A model generated the notes under the pieces. That model was given only the letters and a program-made list of their open reading frames with translations. It was not told the origin of the DNA and ran no database searches. DNA of 64,000 nucleotides. Source: Stutzerimonas kunmingensis. Lineage in GTDB: Bacteria > Pseudomonadota > Gammaproteobacteria > Pseudomonadales > Pseudomonadaceae. Position 1 is the first letter of the stretch. Every line of letters begins with the position of its first letter. The stretch covers positions 62,001 through 126,000 of the forward strand of contig NZ_JACXXG010000002.1 of the NCBI RefSeq assembly GCF_014764705.1, given 5' to 3'. Of the stretch, positions 54,648-63,827 are shown in pieces. The position numbers and the translations under genes were made by a program.

Positions 54648-55556
54648 ATGAGCAAGGTCAGTGTGCTGGTAGTGGATGACGCGCCCTTTATTCGGGATCT
54701 GGTGAAGAAGGCGCTCCGTAGTCACTTTCCCGGCATTCGCATCGAGGATGCGGTCAACGGGCGCAAGGCCCAGCAGATGCTCAGCCGCGAGCGCTTCGAC
54801 CTGATTCTCTGCGATTGGGAAATGCCGGAGATGTCGGGGCTGGAGCTGCTGACCTGGTGCCGCACGCAGGATGCGCTGAAGACCACGCCGTTCATCATGG
54901 TCACCAGTCGTGGCGACAAGGAGAACGTGGTGCAGGCCATTCAGGCCGGCGTTTCGGATTTCATCGGCAAGCCGTTTTCCAACGAACAGCTCACCAGCAA
55001 GGTACGCAAGGCTCTCGGCCGCGCCGGCAAGCTGGATGCCCTGGCCGCCAGTGCGCCGACGCGAAGCCTGGCGACCGGCATGGCCAACGACTCGCTGGCC
55101 GCGCTGACGGGCGGCAAGGCCGAGGTGGTACGACCCGCCGCTCCGGCCGCCGAAGCCAAGGCCTCGCCGCTGATTCAGCCCAGTGCAGCGCCTGCCAGCG
55201 CACCAGCCGGTGCCGCGTCCGGTCGCGGGCAGGGCCAGTTGCGCCTGGCCAACGGCAGTGTCGCGTGCGTGATCAAGGCACTGAGCCTCAAGGAAGCGCT
55301 GCTGGTGGTCAAACGCGGCGAGCAGTTGCCGCAGGTGCTGGAAAGCGCCGTGCTCGATCTCGAGCAGGGCGAGGGCGGTGAGGTCGCCCGTCTCAATGGC
55401 TACCTGCATGCCGTCGCCGCGTTCGAACCCAAGCCCGACAGCGAGTGGCTGCAGCTGTCGTTCCGCTTCGTTGATCGCGATCCGCAGAAGATGGACTACC
55501 TGTCGCGCCTGATCGCCCGTGGTACCGCGCAGCGGCACTTCGTCCCAGGCGCCTGA
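54648..55556 (+). CDS. response regulator with degenerate PilZ-like C-terminal region
   Basis: 302-aa cytoplasmic protein. Residues 1-125 are a CheY-like receiver with acidic pocket VVDDAP, phospho-accepting Asp56 (LILCDWEMP), Ser/Thr (MVTSRGDK) and Lys (IGKPF). An Ala/Pro/Ser-rich linker (132-195) leads to a ~105-residue domain that ends FRFVDRDPQKMDYLSRLI, resembling PilZ in its last strand and helix. However, it lacks the RxxxR and D/NxSxxG motifs that bind c-di-GMP. No kinase is adjacent. GGAGTTAAGG precedes the ATG. Confidence 0.82.
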   Translation: MSKVSVLVVDDAPFIRDLVKKALRSHFPGIRIEDAVNGRKAQQMLSRERFDLILCDWEMPEMSGLELLTWCRTQDALKTTPFIMVTSRGDKENVVQAIQAGVSDFIGKPFSNEQLTSKVRKALGRAGKLDALAASAPTRSLATGMANDSLAALTGGKAEVVRPAAPAAEAKASPLIQPSAAPASAPAGAASGRGQGQLRLANGSVACVIKALSLKEALLVVKRGEQLPQVLESAVLDLEQGEGGEVARLNGYLHAVAAFEPKPDSEWLQLSFRFVDRDPQKMDYLSRLIARGTAQRHFVPGA

Positions 55557-55702
55557 TTCGATCCGGCCAGGTGACCGTTCGGCGCCTGGCCACGCAGACA
55601 AACTGACGAGCATCACACCCCGACGGTCGGTGGCTCGCACAGGTTCTTCGGCACTGCTAGTCTTCCCGCTCTAACACTATAACCACTAGAAAAACTGCCG
55701 TT

Positions 55703-56599
55703 ATGCTGGGGCGCATTCTTATGTTGCTCGGGCTGCCGCTGCTGGCTACGCCGGCGCTGGCCCTGACCATCTACAAATACACCGACGCCAATGGGGTCGT
55801 GACCTACAGCGATCAGGCTGCGCCTGGCGCGCAGGTTTTCGTCTTCAGTGACCGCATGGTGGAAAAGCTCGACACCCAGGTCAAACTGGAAACCCACAAG
55901 CACGCGGCTGGCGAGACGCTGCTGGTGCGTAACGACCTGTTCGCGCCGGTCGATATCGAGCTGAAGCTGGAAAACGTCGTCAATGCCGTCGGCGCACCGG
56001 CCAAGCCGATTCGCTGGGTATTGCCGCCGCGCAGTCAGATTCGGCTGGCCACGCTGGCCCCGCGCGATGCCAGCAAGCCACTCAAGTACACGCCCAAGCT
56101 TCGCCATGCCCTGGGCGATCCGCGCCTGCTGCCCAAACCTTACAAGTATCCGCTGCCATGGCGCGGCGGTCCGTTCCGCCTGACCCAGGGCGCCAACGGC
56201 CAGTACAGCCATTTCACGCCCAAGGGTCGCTACGCCGTCGACATCGCCATGCCCGAAGGCACGCCCATCGTCGCCGCGCGCGGCGGCATGGTAGTAAAGA
56301 TCGAGAACGAACAGAGCGGGCGGGGCAACAATCCGGCCGGCAACTTCGTGCGCATCATGCATGACGACGGCACCATGGGTGTCTACCTTCACCTGATGAA
56401 GGGCTCGGTGGCGGTGCGTGAAGGGCAGCGAGTCGAGAGCGGTACGCGCATTGCACGCTCCGGCAATACCGGCAACAGCACCGGCCCGCACCTGCACTTC
56501 GTGGTGCAGCGCAACGTCGGCCTGGCGATCGAGTCGATTCCCTTCGACTTCTCCCAGCCGGTCAACAGCCTGCCGAATTTCGCCGTGGGGGGTGAGTAG
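55703..56599 (+). CDS. M23-family peptidase, secreted, with DUF4124 start
   Basis: 298-aa exported protein. A signal peptide (~20 residues) is followed by a DUF4124-like start (IYKYTDANGVVTYSDQ, residues ~21-40), a middle beta domain, and an M23 (LytM) peptidase domain: YAVDIAMPEGTPIVAARGG, FVRIMHDDGTMGVYLHL and the zinc motif GPHLHFV. The aspartate ligand is in YAVD; the usual paired His four residues earlier is Arg here, so the first zinc ligand must be HFTPKG just upstream or is missing. It probably cuts or binds peptidoglycan crosslinks. Weak ribosome-binding site at 55703. Confidence 0.85.
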   Translation: MLGRILMLLGLPLLATPALALTIYKYTDANGVVTYSDQAAPGAQVFVFSDRMVEKLDTQVKLETHKHAAGETLLVRNDLFAPVDIELKLENVVNAVGAPAKPIRWVLPPRSQIRLATLAPRDASKPLKYTPKLRHALGDPRLLPKPYKYPLPWRGGPFRLTQGANGQYSHFTPKGRYAVDIAMPEGTPIVAARGGMVVKIENEQSGRGNNPAGNFVRIMHDDGTMGVYLHLMKGSVAVREGQRVESGTRIARSGNTGNSTGPHLHFVVQRNVGLAIESIPFDFSQPVNSLPNFAVGGE

Positions 56600-56651
56600 C
56601 CGCGCTGGCCGCTCACCGGTCCGTTCATGACAGGTCGGCAACTTCAGCGAC

Positions 56652-57413
56652 TCAGAATGCCAGGCCGACCTTCAAACCGACCTGTTCCTGCTTGAGCTTG
56701 CTGTTTTCGGCGAACTCGCTGTCACTGTCGATCTCGTAGCGGGTCTGGGTGTAGTACAAACTGGCGCTGATTGGCATGTTGTTGATGCCCTTGTTCCACA
56801 GCACGCTCAGCTCACCGTAGGGGTTGACCTTGTCCTTGAGGTCGACGGTGTCGCTTTCGCCGCCAACCTTCAGCTTGCTGTCCGCTTCAATGGAATAGCG
56901 GGCGCCCACTTCAAGGCGCACGGTGTAGTCGGGCGTCAGGTAGTTGTAGCCGATACCTGCCTTGGCGAATGGCGAGCGGGTGGTCAGCTTGACGTCTTCC
57001 TCGAAGATGCCGACGCGCACGTCATCCTGCTCGATGCGTCCCCAGTCGTAGCCGCCGCCGACAATCAGGTCGACATAGTTGTTGGTACTCAGGGCTGCGC
57101 GCAGGCCCAGGTCGAGATCGGCGCGAGCGGACAGATATTCCACATCGTCTTTTTCACGGTACTGACCTTCGATTCCGGCCTGGTAGATGAAGCCTTCGTG
57201 TCCGGTCATCTTGTTGCCGAAGTTGTAGTACAGCCCGCCCTGGTTGAGGCGCTCCTTGTCGCTTTCGTCGTTCACGGTCAGCTTGTACTGATTGTGCGAG
57301 CCAATGACGCCGAACGTGGAGATCGGGCCGGTGGCCGATTGAGCGAAAGCCTGAGAGGTGGCTGCCAGGCACAGGGCCAAGGCGGTTGTGGTAGTCAAAC
57401 CATTGATGCGCAT
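56652..57413 (-). CDS. outer-membrane beta-barrel protein
   Basis: 253-aa protein with a signal peptide (~24 residues, ending AFAQS) and alternating hydrophobic/polar segments typical of an 8-12-strand barrel: LYYNFGNKM, FIYQAGIEGQY, YLSARADLDLGLRAAL, YTVRLEVGARYSIEA and a final GLKVGLAF ending in phenylalanine, the Bam recognition signal. I do not recognise a family; it resembles small porins or acyl-transferase-like barrels. It starts at ATG 57413. A 191-bp spacer separates it from the CNNM-type gene, upstream on the same strand. Confidence 0.82.
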   Translation of the reverse strand: MRINGLTTTTALALCLAATSQAFAQSATGPISTFGVIGSHNQYKLTVNDESDKERLNQGGLYYNFGNKMTGHEGFIYQAGIEGQYREKDDVEYLSARADLDLGLRAALSTNNYVDLIVGGGYDWGRIEQDDVRVGIFEEDVKLTTRSPFAKAGIGYNYLTPDYTVRLEVGARYSIEADSKLKVGGESDTVDLKDKVNPYGELSVLWNKGINNMPISASLYYTQTRYEIDSDSEFAENSKLKQEQVGLKVGLAF

Positions 57414-57604
57414 GCGGGAAGCTCCATCGTCATTCGATAAGAAATCGGTGGCGGCTCAAGCGAGCCGCCTATGGCGTGGACTGGCGCTGTCTGAAAATAA
57501 TTCTGCGTATCACGATGGGCGGTCGTTAATACTTGTAAATCAAGGATTAGCGAGCGGTATGTAAACGAAAAGGTAACTGTGATTGGCCAGCAATGGCGGG
57601 CGAT

Positions 57605-58948
57605 CTATCCCGGAAAACGAAGAACCTTGGCCAAAACGATCTTCGGTCCGCGCATTTTCTTGATGACGATCTGCAGGCCATCGACCTGGAGCACTTCGTC
57701 TTCATCGGGGACACGTTTCAGCGTCTCGTAAACCAGACCGGCAAGGGTTTCGGCCTCGACGTGATCGAGATCGATCTCCAGCAGGCGCTCCAGCTTGAAC
57801 AGCGGGGTGTCGCCGCGGACCAGCAGCTTGCCGGGCTGGTAGGCAAGCACGCCGCGTTCGGTCTTGCGATGTTCGTCCTGGATGTCGCCAACCAGCACTT
57901 CGAGCACGTCTTCCATGGTCAGGAAGCCAATCACCTTGTGGTCGCCTTCCTCGACCAGTACGAAATGCGCCCCTCCCTGACGAAACTGCTCGAGCAGGCT
58001 GGCCAGCGGCATGTGCTTGGACACCCGCTCCAGTGGGCGCAGCAGCTCGTTCAGGCAGAAGTGCTCGGGCAGGTGATCATCGGCGGCCAGCGCCAGCAGC
58101 AGATCCTTGATGTGCAGCAAGCCGACGTACTCGCCCTGCTGGTTGTCGTAGACCGGGTAGCGGCTGTACTTGTGGCGGCGAATGACCTCGAGGACCTCGC
58201 TCAGCGGCGCATCGTGCTCGAGTTGCAGCAGATCCTCGCGGGAGTTGGCCCAGTCAACGACTTCCAGCTCGCTCATTTCCACCGCCGAGGCCAGCACCTG
58301 GATCTGCTGGTTGCCGGGGTCGCGGGCGCGGTTGGAATGCAGGATCAGCTTGAGCTCGTCGCGGCTGTAGTGATGATCGTGGTGCGCCCCCGGCTCGCCC
58401 TGGCCGGCAATGCGCAGAATGGCGTTGGCACTGGCATTGAGCAGGTAGATGGCCGGGTACATCAGCCAGTAGAACAGGTACAGCGGAACGGCCGTCCACA
58501 GCGATAGCAGCTCCGGCTTGCGGATCGCCCAGGACTTCGGCGCCAGCTCACCAACCACGATATGCAGGTAGGAAATGATGAAGAAGGCAGTGAAGAAAGC
58601 GATGCCGTGCACCAGCGCCTGGGACTGGATGCCGATGCTGGCCAACAGCGGTTCGAGCAGGTGCGCGAACGCCGGCTCGCCGACCCAACCGAGGCCGAGC
58701 GAAGCCAGTGTGATGCCTAGCTGGCAGGCCGAAAGGTAGGCGTCGAGCTGAGCGTGAACGGTGCGCAGAATGTGCCCGCGCCAGCCGTGCCGGCTGGCAA
58801 TCGCTTCCACCTTGGTGGAGCGCAGCTTGACCATGGCGAACTCGGCGGCAACGAAGAAGCCGTTGAGCAGCACGAGGAACAGGGCAAAGAGAATCAGGCC
58901 GAAGTCGGCGAAGTAGGACGAGGCGGCGTAACTGGGGGAGGGGTCCAT
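57605..58948 (-). CDS. CNNM/CorC-type membrane protein (DUF21, CBS pair, CorC domain)
   Basis: 447-aa inner-membrane protein of the hemolysin-C/CNNM family. The N-terminal DUF21 region has about four hydrophobic segments (LILFALFLVLLNGFFVAAEFA and FFIISYLHIVVGELAPK). Next come two CBS domains (PLSEVLEVIRRHKYSRYPVYD; PLASLLEQFRQGGAHFVLVEE) and the CorC/transporter-associated C-terminal domain (YLETL-like LAGLVYETLKRVPDEDEVLQ). Relatives handle Mg2+ or other divalent cations. Located downstream of phoBR on the same strand. Confidence 0.9.
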   Translation of the reverse strand: MDPSPSYAASSYFADFGLILFALFLVLLNGFFVAAEFAMVKLRSTKVEAIASRHGWRGHILRTVHAQLDAYLSACQLGITLASLGLGWVGEPAFAHLLEPLLASIGIQSQALVHGIAFFTAFFIISYLHIVVGELAPKSWAIRKPELLSLWTAVPLYLFYWLMYPAIYLLNASANAILRIAGQGEPGAHHDHHYSRDELKLILHSNRARDPGNQQIQVLASAVEMSELEVVDWANSREDLLQLEHDAPLSEVLEVIRRHKYSRYPVYDNQQGEYVGLLHIKDLLLALAADDHLPEHFCLNELLRPLERVSKHMPLASLLEQFRQGGAHFVLVEEGDHKVIGFLTMEDVLEVLVGDIQDEHRKTERGVLAYQPGKLLVRGDTPLFKLERLLEIDLDHVEAETLAGLVYETLKRVPDEDEVLQVDGLQIVIKKMRGPKIVLAKVLRFPG

Positions 58949-59046
58949 GAAGGGGTCGGGTAGCCAATGATCGCGACAGGATGGCGGCGGCGGGCCGGCT
59001 TTTCAAGCGATGAGCCGGGATTTTTCCGGCTCGCGCAGGCAGCGGG

Positions 59047-60348
59047 TCAGCGTTCGGACACCTGGCTGTTCTGGAAGTGGCAGGAGAAGCGGCTGCCTCG
59101 GCCAGGTGTACTGCTGATATCCAGGCGGCCCTGGTGGCGCAGCAGCACGTGCTTGACGATGGCAAGCCCCAGTCCCGTGCCGCCGGTGCTGCTGGCACGG
59201 CTCGAGTCGACGCGGTAGAAACGCTCGGTCAGGCGTGGCAGGTGCTTCTGCTCGATGCCGATACCGCTGTCCTCGACACTCAGGTGCGCGCCCACCTCGT
59301 CACTCCACCAGCGCACATGCACGCTGCCACCATCGGGCGTGTACTTCACTGCATTGAACACCAGGTTGGAGAAGGCGCTGCGCAGCTCCGTCTCGCTGCC
59401 CTTGAGCAGCAGCGCCGGGTCGGCATCGAGGCTGATCAGGTGGCCGCGGCTGCCAGATAGTGCGCGGGCATCGCTGATGATCGATTGCAGCAGCAGGCCC
59501 ACCGCCACCGGCTGGTTGTCGGTCGGGCGACTGCTAGTTTCCAGACGAGCCAGCAGGAGTAGGTCATTGAGCAGGTGCTGCATGCGCCCGGCCTGCTGAT
59601 TCATTTGCTGCAGCGCCCGGAGCCAGCGCGGGTTCACCGCGTCGGCGTTTTCCAGCAGCGTCTCCAGATAGCCGGCGATGACGGTGAGCGGCGTGCGCAG
59701 CTCGTGGGATACGTTGGCGACGAAGTCTTTGCGCATCTGCTCCAGCTGGTGGAGGCGGGTGACGTCGCGGACCAGCAGCAGGTGCTCGCGGTTGCCGTAG
59801 CGAGTGATGTTGAACTGCAGGCGAATGCGGTCATCGACGGGAGATGCCAGCTCCAGCGGCTGGTCATAGTTGCCGCCGTCGAAGTACTCCTTGAACGCCG
59901 GATGACGCACCAGGTTGCCGATCGGGTGACCGGCGTCCTGCGGCTTCTTCAGCCCCAGCAGGCGGTTGGCGGCGGGGTTCCACCATTCCAGATTGCCATC
60001 GCTGTCGAGCATGATCACCGCATCCTTGAGTGCGGCGGTAGAGCCCTGGGCGCGATCGATGATGCCTTGCAGTTCGCCGCGCAGGCGCAGGTCGCGGCGC
60101 TGCAGCTGGTAGAGGCTGTCGAAGATATCGCCCCAGATGCCGGCCGAATCCGGCGGCGCTTCGTCCGGGTCGGCACGCCGCAGCCAGCGCTGAAGGCGCA
60201 GCAGCTGGCGCAGGGTCCAGATCAGGTAGCCGGTCAGGCCAAGGACCAGCGCCCAGGCATATTCGCCGGTCAGCAGTCCCAGTAGCAGGCAGCCGCCCAG
60301 CAGAAGCAGCAGGCGACGCACGAGGGCTCCTTGCCAGTCCTGATTCAA
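59047..60348 (-). CDS. phoR: phosphate-sensing histidine kinase PhoR
   Basis: 433-aa membrane histidine kinase of the Pho regulon. Two hydrophobic segments near the N-terminus (~10-40), a PAS domain (AVIMLDSDGNLEWWNPAANRLLG), the HisKA box NVSHELRTPL with phospho-accepting His215, and HATPase boxes NLVFNAVKYTPDGG, DSGIGIEQKHL and GGTGLGLAIV. It starts with TTG at 60348, with GGAG 8 nt upstream; GTG codons further in would truncate the membrane part. It is 68 bp after phoB and should phosphorylate PhoB when phosphate is low, under control of PstSCAB-PhoU located elsewhere. Confidence 0.95.
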   Translation of the reverse strand: MNQDWQGALVRRLLLLLGGCLLLGLLTGEYAWALVLGLTGYLIWTLRQLLRLQRWLRRADPDEAPPDSAGIWGDIFDSLYQLQRRDLRLRGELQGIIDRAQGSTAALKDAVIMLDSDGNLEWWNPAANRLLGLKKPQDAGHPIGNLVRHPAFKEYFDGGNYDQPLELASPVDDRIRLQFNITRYGNREHLLLVRDVTRLHQLEQMRKDFVANVSHELRTPLTVIAGYLETLLENADAVNPRWLRALQQMNQQAGRMQHLLNDLLLLARLETSSRPTDNQPVAVGLLLQSIISDARALSGSRGHLISLDADPALLLKGSETELRSAFSNLVFNAVKYTPDGGSVHVRWWSDEVGAHLSVEDSGIGIEQKHLPRLTERFYRVDSSRASSTGGTGLGLAIVKHVLLRHQGRLDISSTPGRGSRFSCHFQNSQVSER

Positions 60349-60416
60349 CCGATGTACTCCAGAAAGGTGGCGATGATGGGGTGGAAGACGCCGGGACGTA
60401 TGCTCACCCGGCGTGC

Positions 60417-61106
<690 letters not shown>

Positions 61107-61155
61107 GGTCAAGCCTCGGGTCTGTTCTTGTCGTCCGGCATTAGATAACGGAATT

Positions 61156-61173
61156 ATTGCAGCCATGTGACAG
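61156..61173 (-). promoter_or_regulatory. Pho box of the phoBR operon
   Basis: Minus-strand CTGTCACATGGCTGCAAT matches the 7-4-7 Pho box (CTGTCAT-N4-CTGTCAT) at most positions. Eight bases on lies a -10-like TATCTAAT (minus strand, about 61140-61147), the usual geometry in which the Pho box replaces the -35 element. It supports PhoB autoregulation. Confidence 0.75.
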
Positions 61174-61226
61174 GCAGACGGCAGCAGGCTGCCGTGCTCC
61201 GGCGCTCTAGCCCGGCGCGCCTGGGC

Positions 61227-62120
61227 TTAAGCCTTGGTAGCGTAGTCCAGCACGATGCCCGCCAGGATCGCCAGTCCTGCCCAGTGGTTGTGCAGGAACG
61301 CCTTGAAGCAGATCTGTGGTTTGCGCGATTGGGTTTTCCAGAACTCCCAGGCGAAGCAGCCGGCGGCGACCACCAGCCCGAGGTGGAACCACTGGCCCAG
61401 CTCGAAGCGCACGCCGGCAAGGAGCAGGCAGAACAGCGCCAGGCCCTGCAGGGTGACGATGATGACGCGGTCCGCTTCGCCGAAGAGGATGGCGGTGGAC
61501 TTGATGCCAATCTTCAGGTCGTCCTCGCGGTCGGCCATGGCGTAGTAGGTGTCGTAGGCCACCGTCCACAGCAGGTTGGCGATGAACAACAGCCAGGCCT
61601 CGGGCGGCAGGCTGCCGGTCTCGGCGGTGAAGGCCATCGGCATGCCCCAAGAGAAGGCCGCGCCGAGCACCACCTGCGGATAGAAGGTGTAGCGCTTCAT
61701 GAACGGGTAGCAGGCGGCCAGCGCCAGGGCGCCGAAGGACAGGTAGACGGTGGTCGCGTTGGTCAGCAGCACCAGGCCGAAGCTCAGGCCCACCAGCACG
61801 GCGAACAGCGTCCAGGCCTCGCGCGAGCTGATCTTGCCGGTGGCCATGGGACGGGCCTGGGTGCGTTGCACGTGGCCATCGAAATTGCGGTCGGCGAAGT
61901 CGTTGACCACGCAGCCGGCGGCGCGCATCAGGATGACGCCGGTGACGAAGATGAACAGATTCTTCGCGCTGGGCACGCCTTCGGCGGCGATCCACAGCGC
62001 CCACAGCGTCGGCCATAGCAGCAGATAGGTGCCGATGGGCCGGTCCAGGCGCATCAGCTGGATGAAGTCCCAGGCGCGCGGGTGCAGGCGATTGCACGAT
62101 TGCAGCAGTTTTAGATACAT
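61227..62120 (-). CDS. ubiA: 4-hydroxybenzoate polyprenyltransferase
   Basis: 297-aa inner-membrane prenyltransferase of ubiquinone synthesis: attaches the polyprenyl chain to 4-hydroxybenzoate. First aspartate-rich motif [15 protein letters not shown] and second [14 protein letters not shown], which bind Mg-diphosphate. About eight hydrophobic segments. The ATG at 62120 has AAGGAG 8 nt upstream; a TTG just before it is not needed. It follows ubiC by 42 bp; ubiC makes its substrate. Confidence 0.96.
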   Translation of the reverse strand: MYLKLLQSCNRLHPRAWDFIQLMRLDRPIGTYLLLWPTLWALWIAAEGVPSAKNLFIFVTGVILMRAAGCVVNDFADRNFDGHVQRTQARPMATGKISSREAWTLFAVLVGLSFGLVLLTNATTVYLSFGALALAACYPFMKRYTFYPQVVLGAAFSWGMPMAFTAETGSLPPEAWLLFIANLLWTVAYDTYYAMADREDDLKIGIKSTAILFGEADRVIIVTLQGLALFCLLLAGVRFELGQWFHLGLVVAAGCFAWEFWKTQSRKPQICFKAFLHNHWAGLAILAGIVLDYATKA

Positions 62121-62162
62121 CAACGGCTCTCCTTGGCGGAAGGGGCATGCAGAGCGGCGCGC

Positions 62163-62702
62163 TCAGGGCGTGACGGCGGCGGCCTGCCACAGCTCGGGGA
62201 GGAACACCTCGGCGACCAGCACGCCGAGCCGATTCTGGCGGAAGCACGAGCGCCGCGCCCAGAGGCCGTCGACACGGCACGCATCCGGTAGCCAGCGCGC
62301 GGGGTAATGACAGGCCTCTAGCGTGCCGCGGGCAAAGGCCGGATCGCTGAACAACAGCTCACCCAGGGAACGATTGCCCAAGCGCTGCAGGTCGAGGCCG
62401 GAGTCCTCCAGCTGCGCTCGCGCGGCGACGCTGCGGGCGAACACCCAGGGCTGGCCATGACCGCACAGATAGACCTCACGCACCCAGCCCTCGCTGTCGG
62501 CCGGAACGCCGAGCGCGGCGCACTCGTCGGCGCGCAGGGGCTGCCAGGCTTCGTGTAGCGGCGTCACGCTGAAGGCGCCATCGGCCAGCTCGGTCAGGCG
62601 GCGGGTGAGCGAGCCCTTGTCGACGTAGAGCCAGTCGTGCAGGGCGGGATCGAGGGGGGAGGGGAGGCGGTCGGCACTTAGCCAGTCATGAATTTCGGAC
62701 AC
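62163..62702 (-). CDS. ubiC: chorismate lyase
   Basis: 179-aa cytoplasmic enzyme that splits chorismate to 4-hydroxybenzoate and pyruvate, the first committed step of ubiquinone synthesis. Family pieces: KGSLTRRLTEL, VREVYLCGHGQPWVFARSVA and SLGELLFSDPAFARG. The start codon is GTG at 62702, with only a weak ribosome-binding site. It comes directly before ubiA and forms an operon with it. Confidence 0.93.
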   Translation of the reverse strand: MSEIHDWLSADRLPSPLDPALHDWLYVDKGSLTRRLTELADGAFSVTPLHEAWQPLRADECAALGVPADSEGWVREVYLCGHGQPWVFARSVAARAQLEDSGLDLQRLGNRSLGELLFSDPAFARGTLEACHYPARWLPDACRVDGLWARRSCFRQNRLGVLVAEVFLPELWQAAAVTP

Positions 62703-62816
62703 GGTGCGTCAGAGCTAGCGGAAAAGAGCGGCGAGTCTAGCATGCGACTTGGGCGCGGCACGGGTGCGGCTCTCCGGCCAGGGCTGTAGCCGCGCTCGGT
62801 AAACGCTACATACGCC

Positions 62817-63590
62817 TCAGGTCCAGCCTTCAAGGCGCATGGTGGCGCGCACCAGGCGCTGCTCTTCCTGCTCGATCTCCTTGAGATTGTCGCGAATGCC
62901 GTGGATATGGTCGCGCGCGGCGCGCTGGGCCTGTTCCGGCAGACGCTCGATCACCGCGTGATAGAGACGCGAGTGCTGGCGGTCGATCTGCCTCTTCTGC
63001 GCCGGTCGGTGGTAGAGGTTGTTCACCGAGGCGAACACCGTGCTGAGCATCAGGTCGGTCAGCGACTGCAGCGTGTGCACCAGCACCGGGTTGTGCGAGG
63101 CCTCGCAGATTGCCAGATGAAACGCGTGGTCGAGGCGGGCGTGCTCGCGGGGGTCGGCGCCGTCCTCGCTGGCGTGGGCGGCGAGCATTTCCTCGTAGCG
63201 GCGGCCGAGCAGCACGAAATCCGCATCGGTGCCGCGCAGTGCGGCCAGCCGCGCCGACTCGCTTTCCAGCAGCGCGCGTACTTCCAGCAGGTCGTAGAGC
63301 GTGCGCGGTTGCGAGTTGAACAGGTGCATCAGCGGGCTAGCGTCGTGGTTGCCGGACAGTTCGGCGACGAAAGAGCCACGGCCCTGGGACGTCTCGATGA
63401 TGCCGCGTCCACGCAATACGCGCAGGCCCTCGCGCAACGCGGAGCGGGAAATGCCCAGCTTCTCGCACAGGCGGCGTTCCGATGGCAGCGCCTGGCCAAC
63501 CTTCAATACGCCGTCGACGATCAGCCGTTCGATACGCTCGGCGACGACATCGGCGACTTGACGACGGTCATTGTGGTTTTCGTTCTGCAT
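62817..63590 (-). CDS. glcC: FadR-type GntR regulator of glycolate oxidation, GlcC
   Basis: 257-aa repressor/activator of the GntR family, FCD (FadR) group. N-terminal winged helix: VADVVAERIERLIVDG then LPSERRLCEKLGISRSALREGLRVL and the wing GRGSFVAEL. The C-terminal all-helical FCD domain has conserved metal-site residues in LDHAFHLAICEASHN and IHGIRDNL. It is divergent from glcD, and two identical operator palindromes lie between them, one only 16 bp before its own ATG. The effector in relatives is glycolate or glyoxylate. Confidence 0.92.
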   Translation of the reverse strand: MQNENHNDRRQVADVVAERIERLIVDGVLKVGQALPSERRLCEKLGISRSALREGLRVLRGRGIIETSQGRGSFVAELSGNHDASPLMHLFNSQPRTLYDLLEVRALLESESARLAALRGTDADFVLLGRRYEEMLAAHASEDGADPREHARLDHAFHLAICEASHNPVLVHTLQSLTDLMLSTVFASVNNLYHRPAQKRQIDRQHSRLYHAVIERLPEQAQRAARDHIHGIRDNLKEIEQEEQRLVRATMRLEGWT

Positions 63591-63605
63591 GTCCTTCGTT
63601 CTCCC

Positions 63606-63620
63606 ACTGGTAGGACCAGT
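63606..63620. promoter_or_regulatory. GlcC operator 1
   Basis: ACTGGTAGGACCAGT: inverted repeat ACTGGT-N3-ACCAGT, the GGT-N3-ACC core used by the PdhR/LldR/GlcC branch of FadR-type regulators. It ends 15 bp before the glcC start codon, suiting autorepression. Confidence 0.7.
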
Positions 63621-63711
63621 TTGGCGTGAGTTTACCCTGAATGCCTGAATACCAGTAACAGCACCGTCTGGAGGGCTGTTCGGTAGTGCCTTTCATCAGG
63701 CGACTACAAAA

Positions 63712-63728
63712 AACTGGTAGGACCAGTT
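63712..63728. promoter_or_regulatory. GlcC operator 2
   Basis: AACTGGTAGGACCAGTT: perfect 17-bp inverted repeat around AGG whose inner 15 bases are identical to operator 1. Centres are 107 bp apart, about ten helical turns, allowing a DNA loop. It lies 99 bp before the glcD start codon. Confidence 0.75.
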
Positions 63729-63827
63729 GTCTAGGTCATGGACTGGGGACCATCTTCGACGTTAAAGATGCGTCATTCCACCGCAGTCGTTCGCGCTGGC
63801 TGCAACCCACGAGAACCGGAACCTGCC

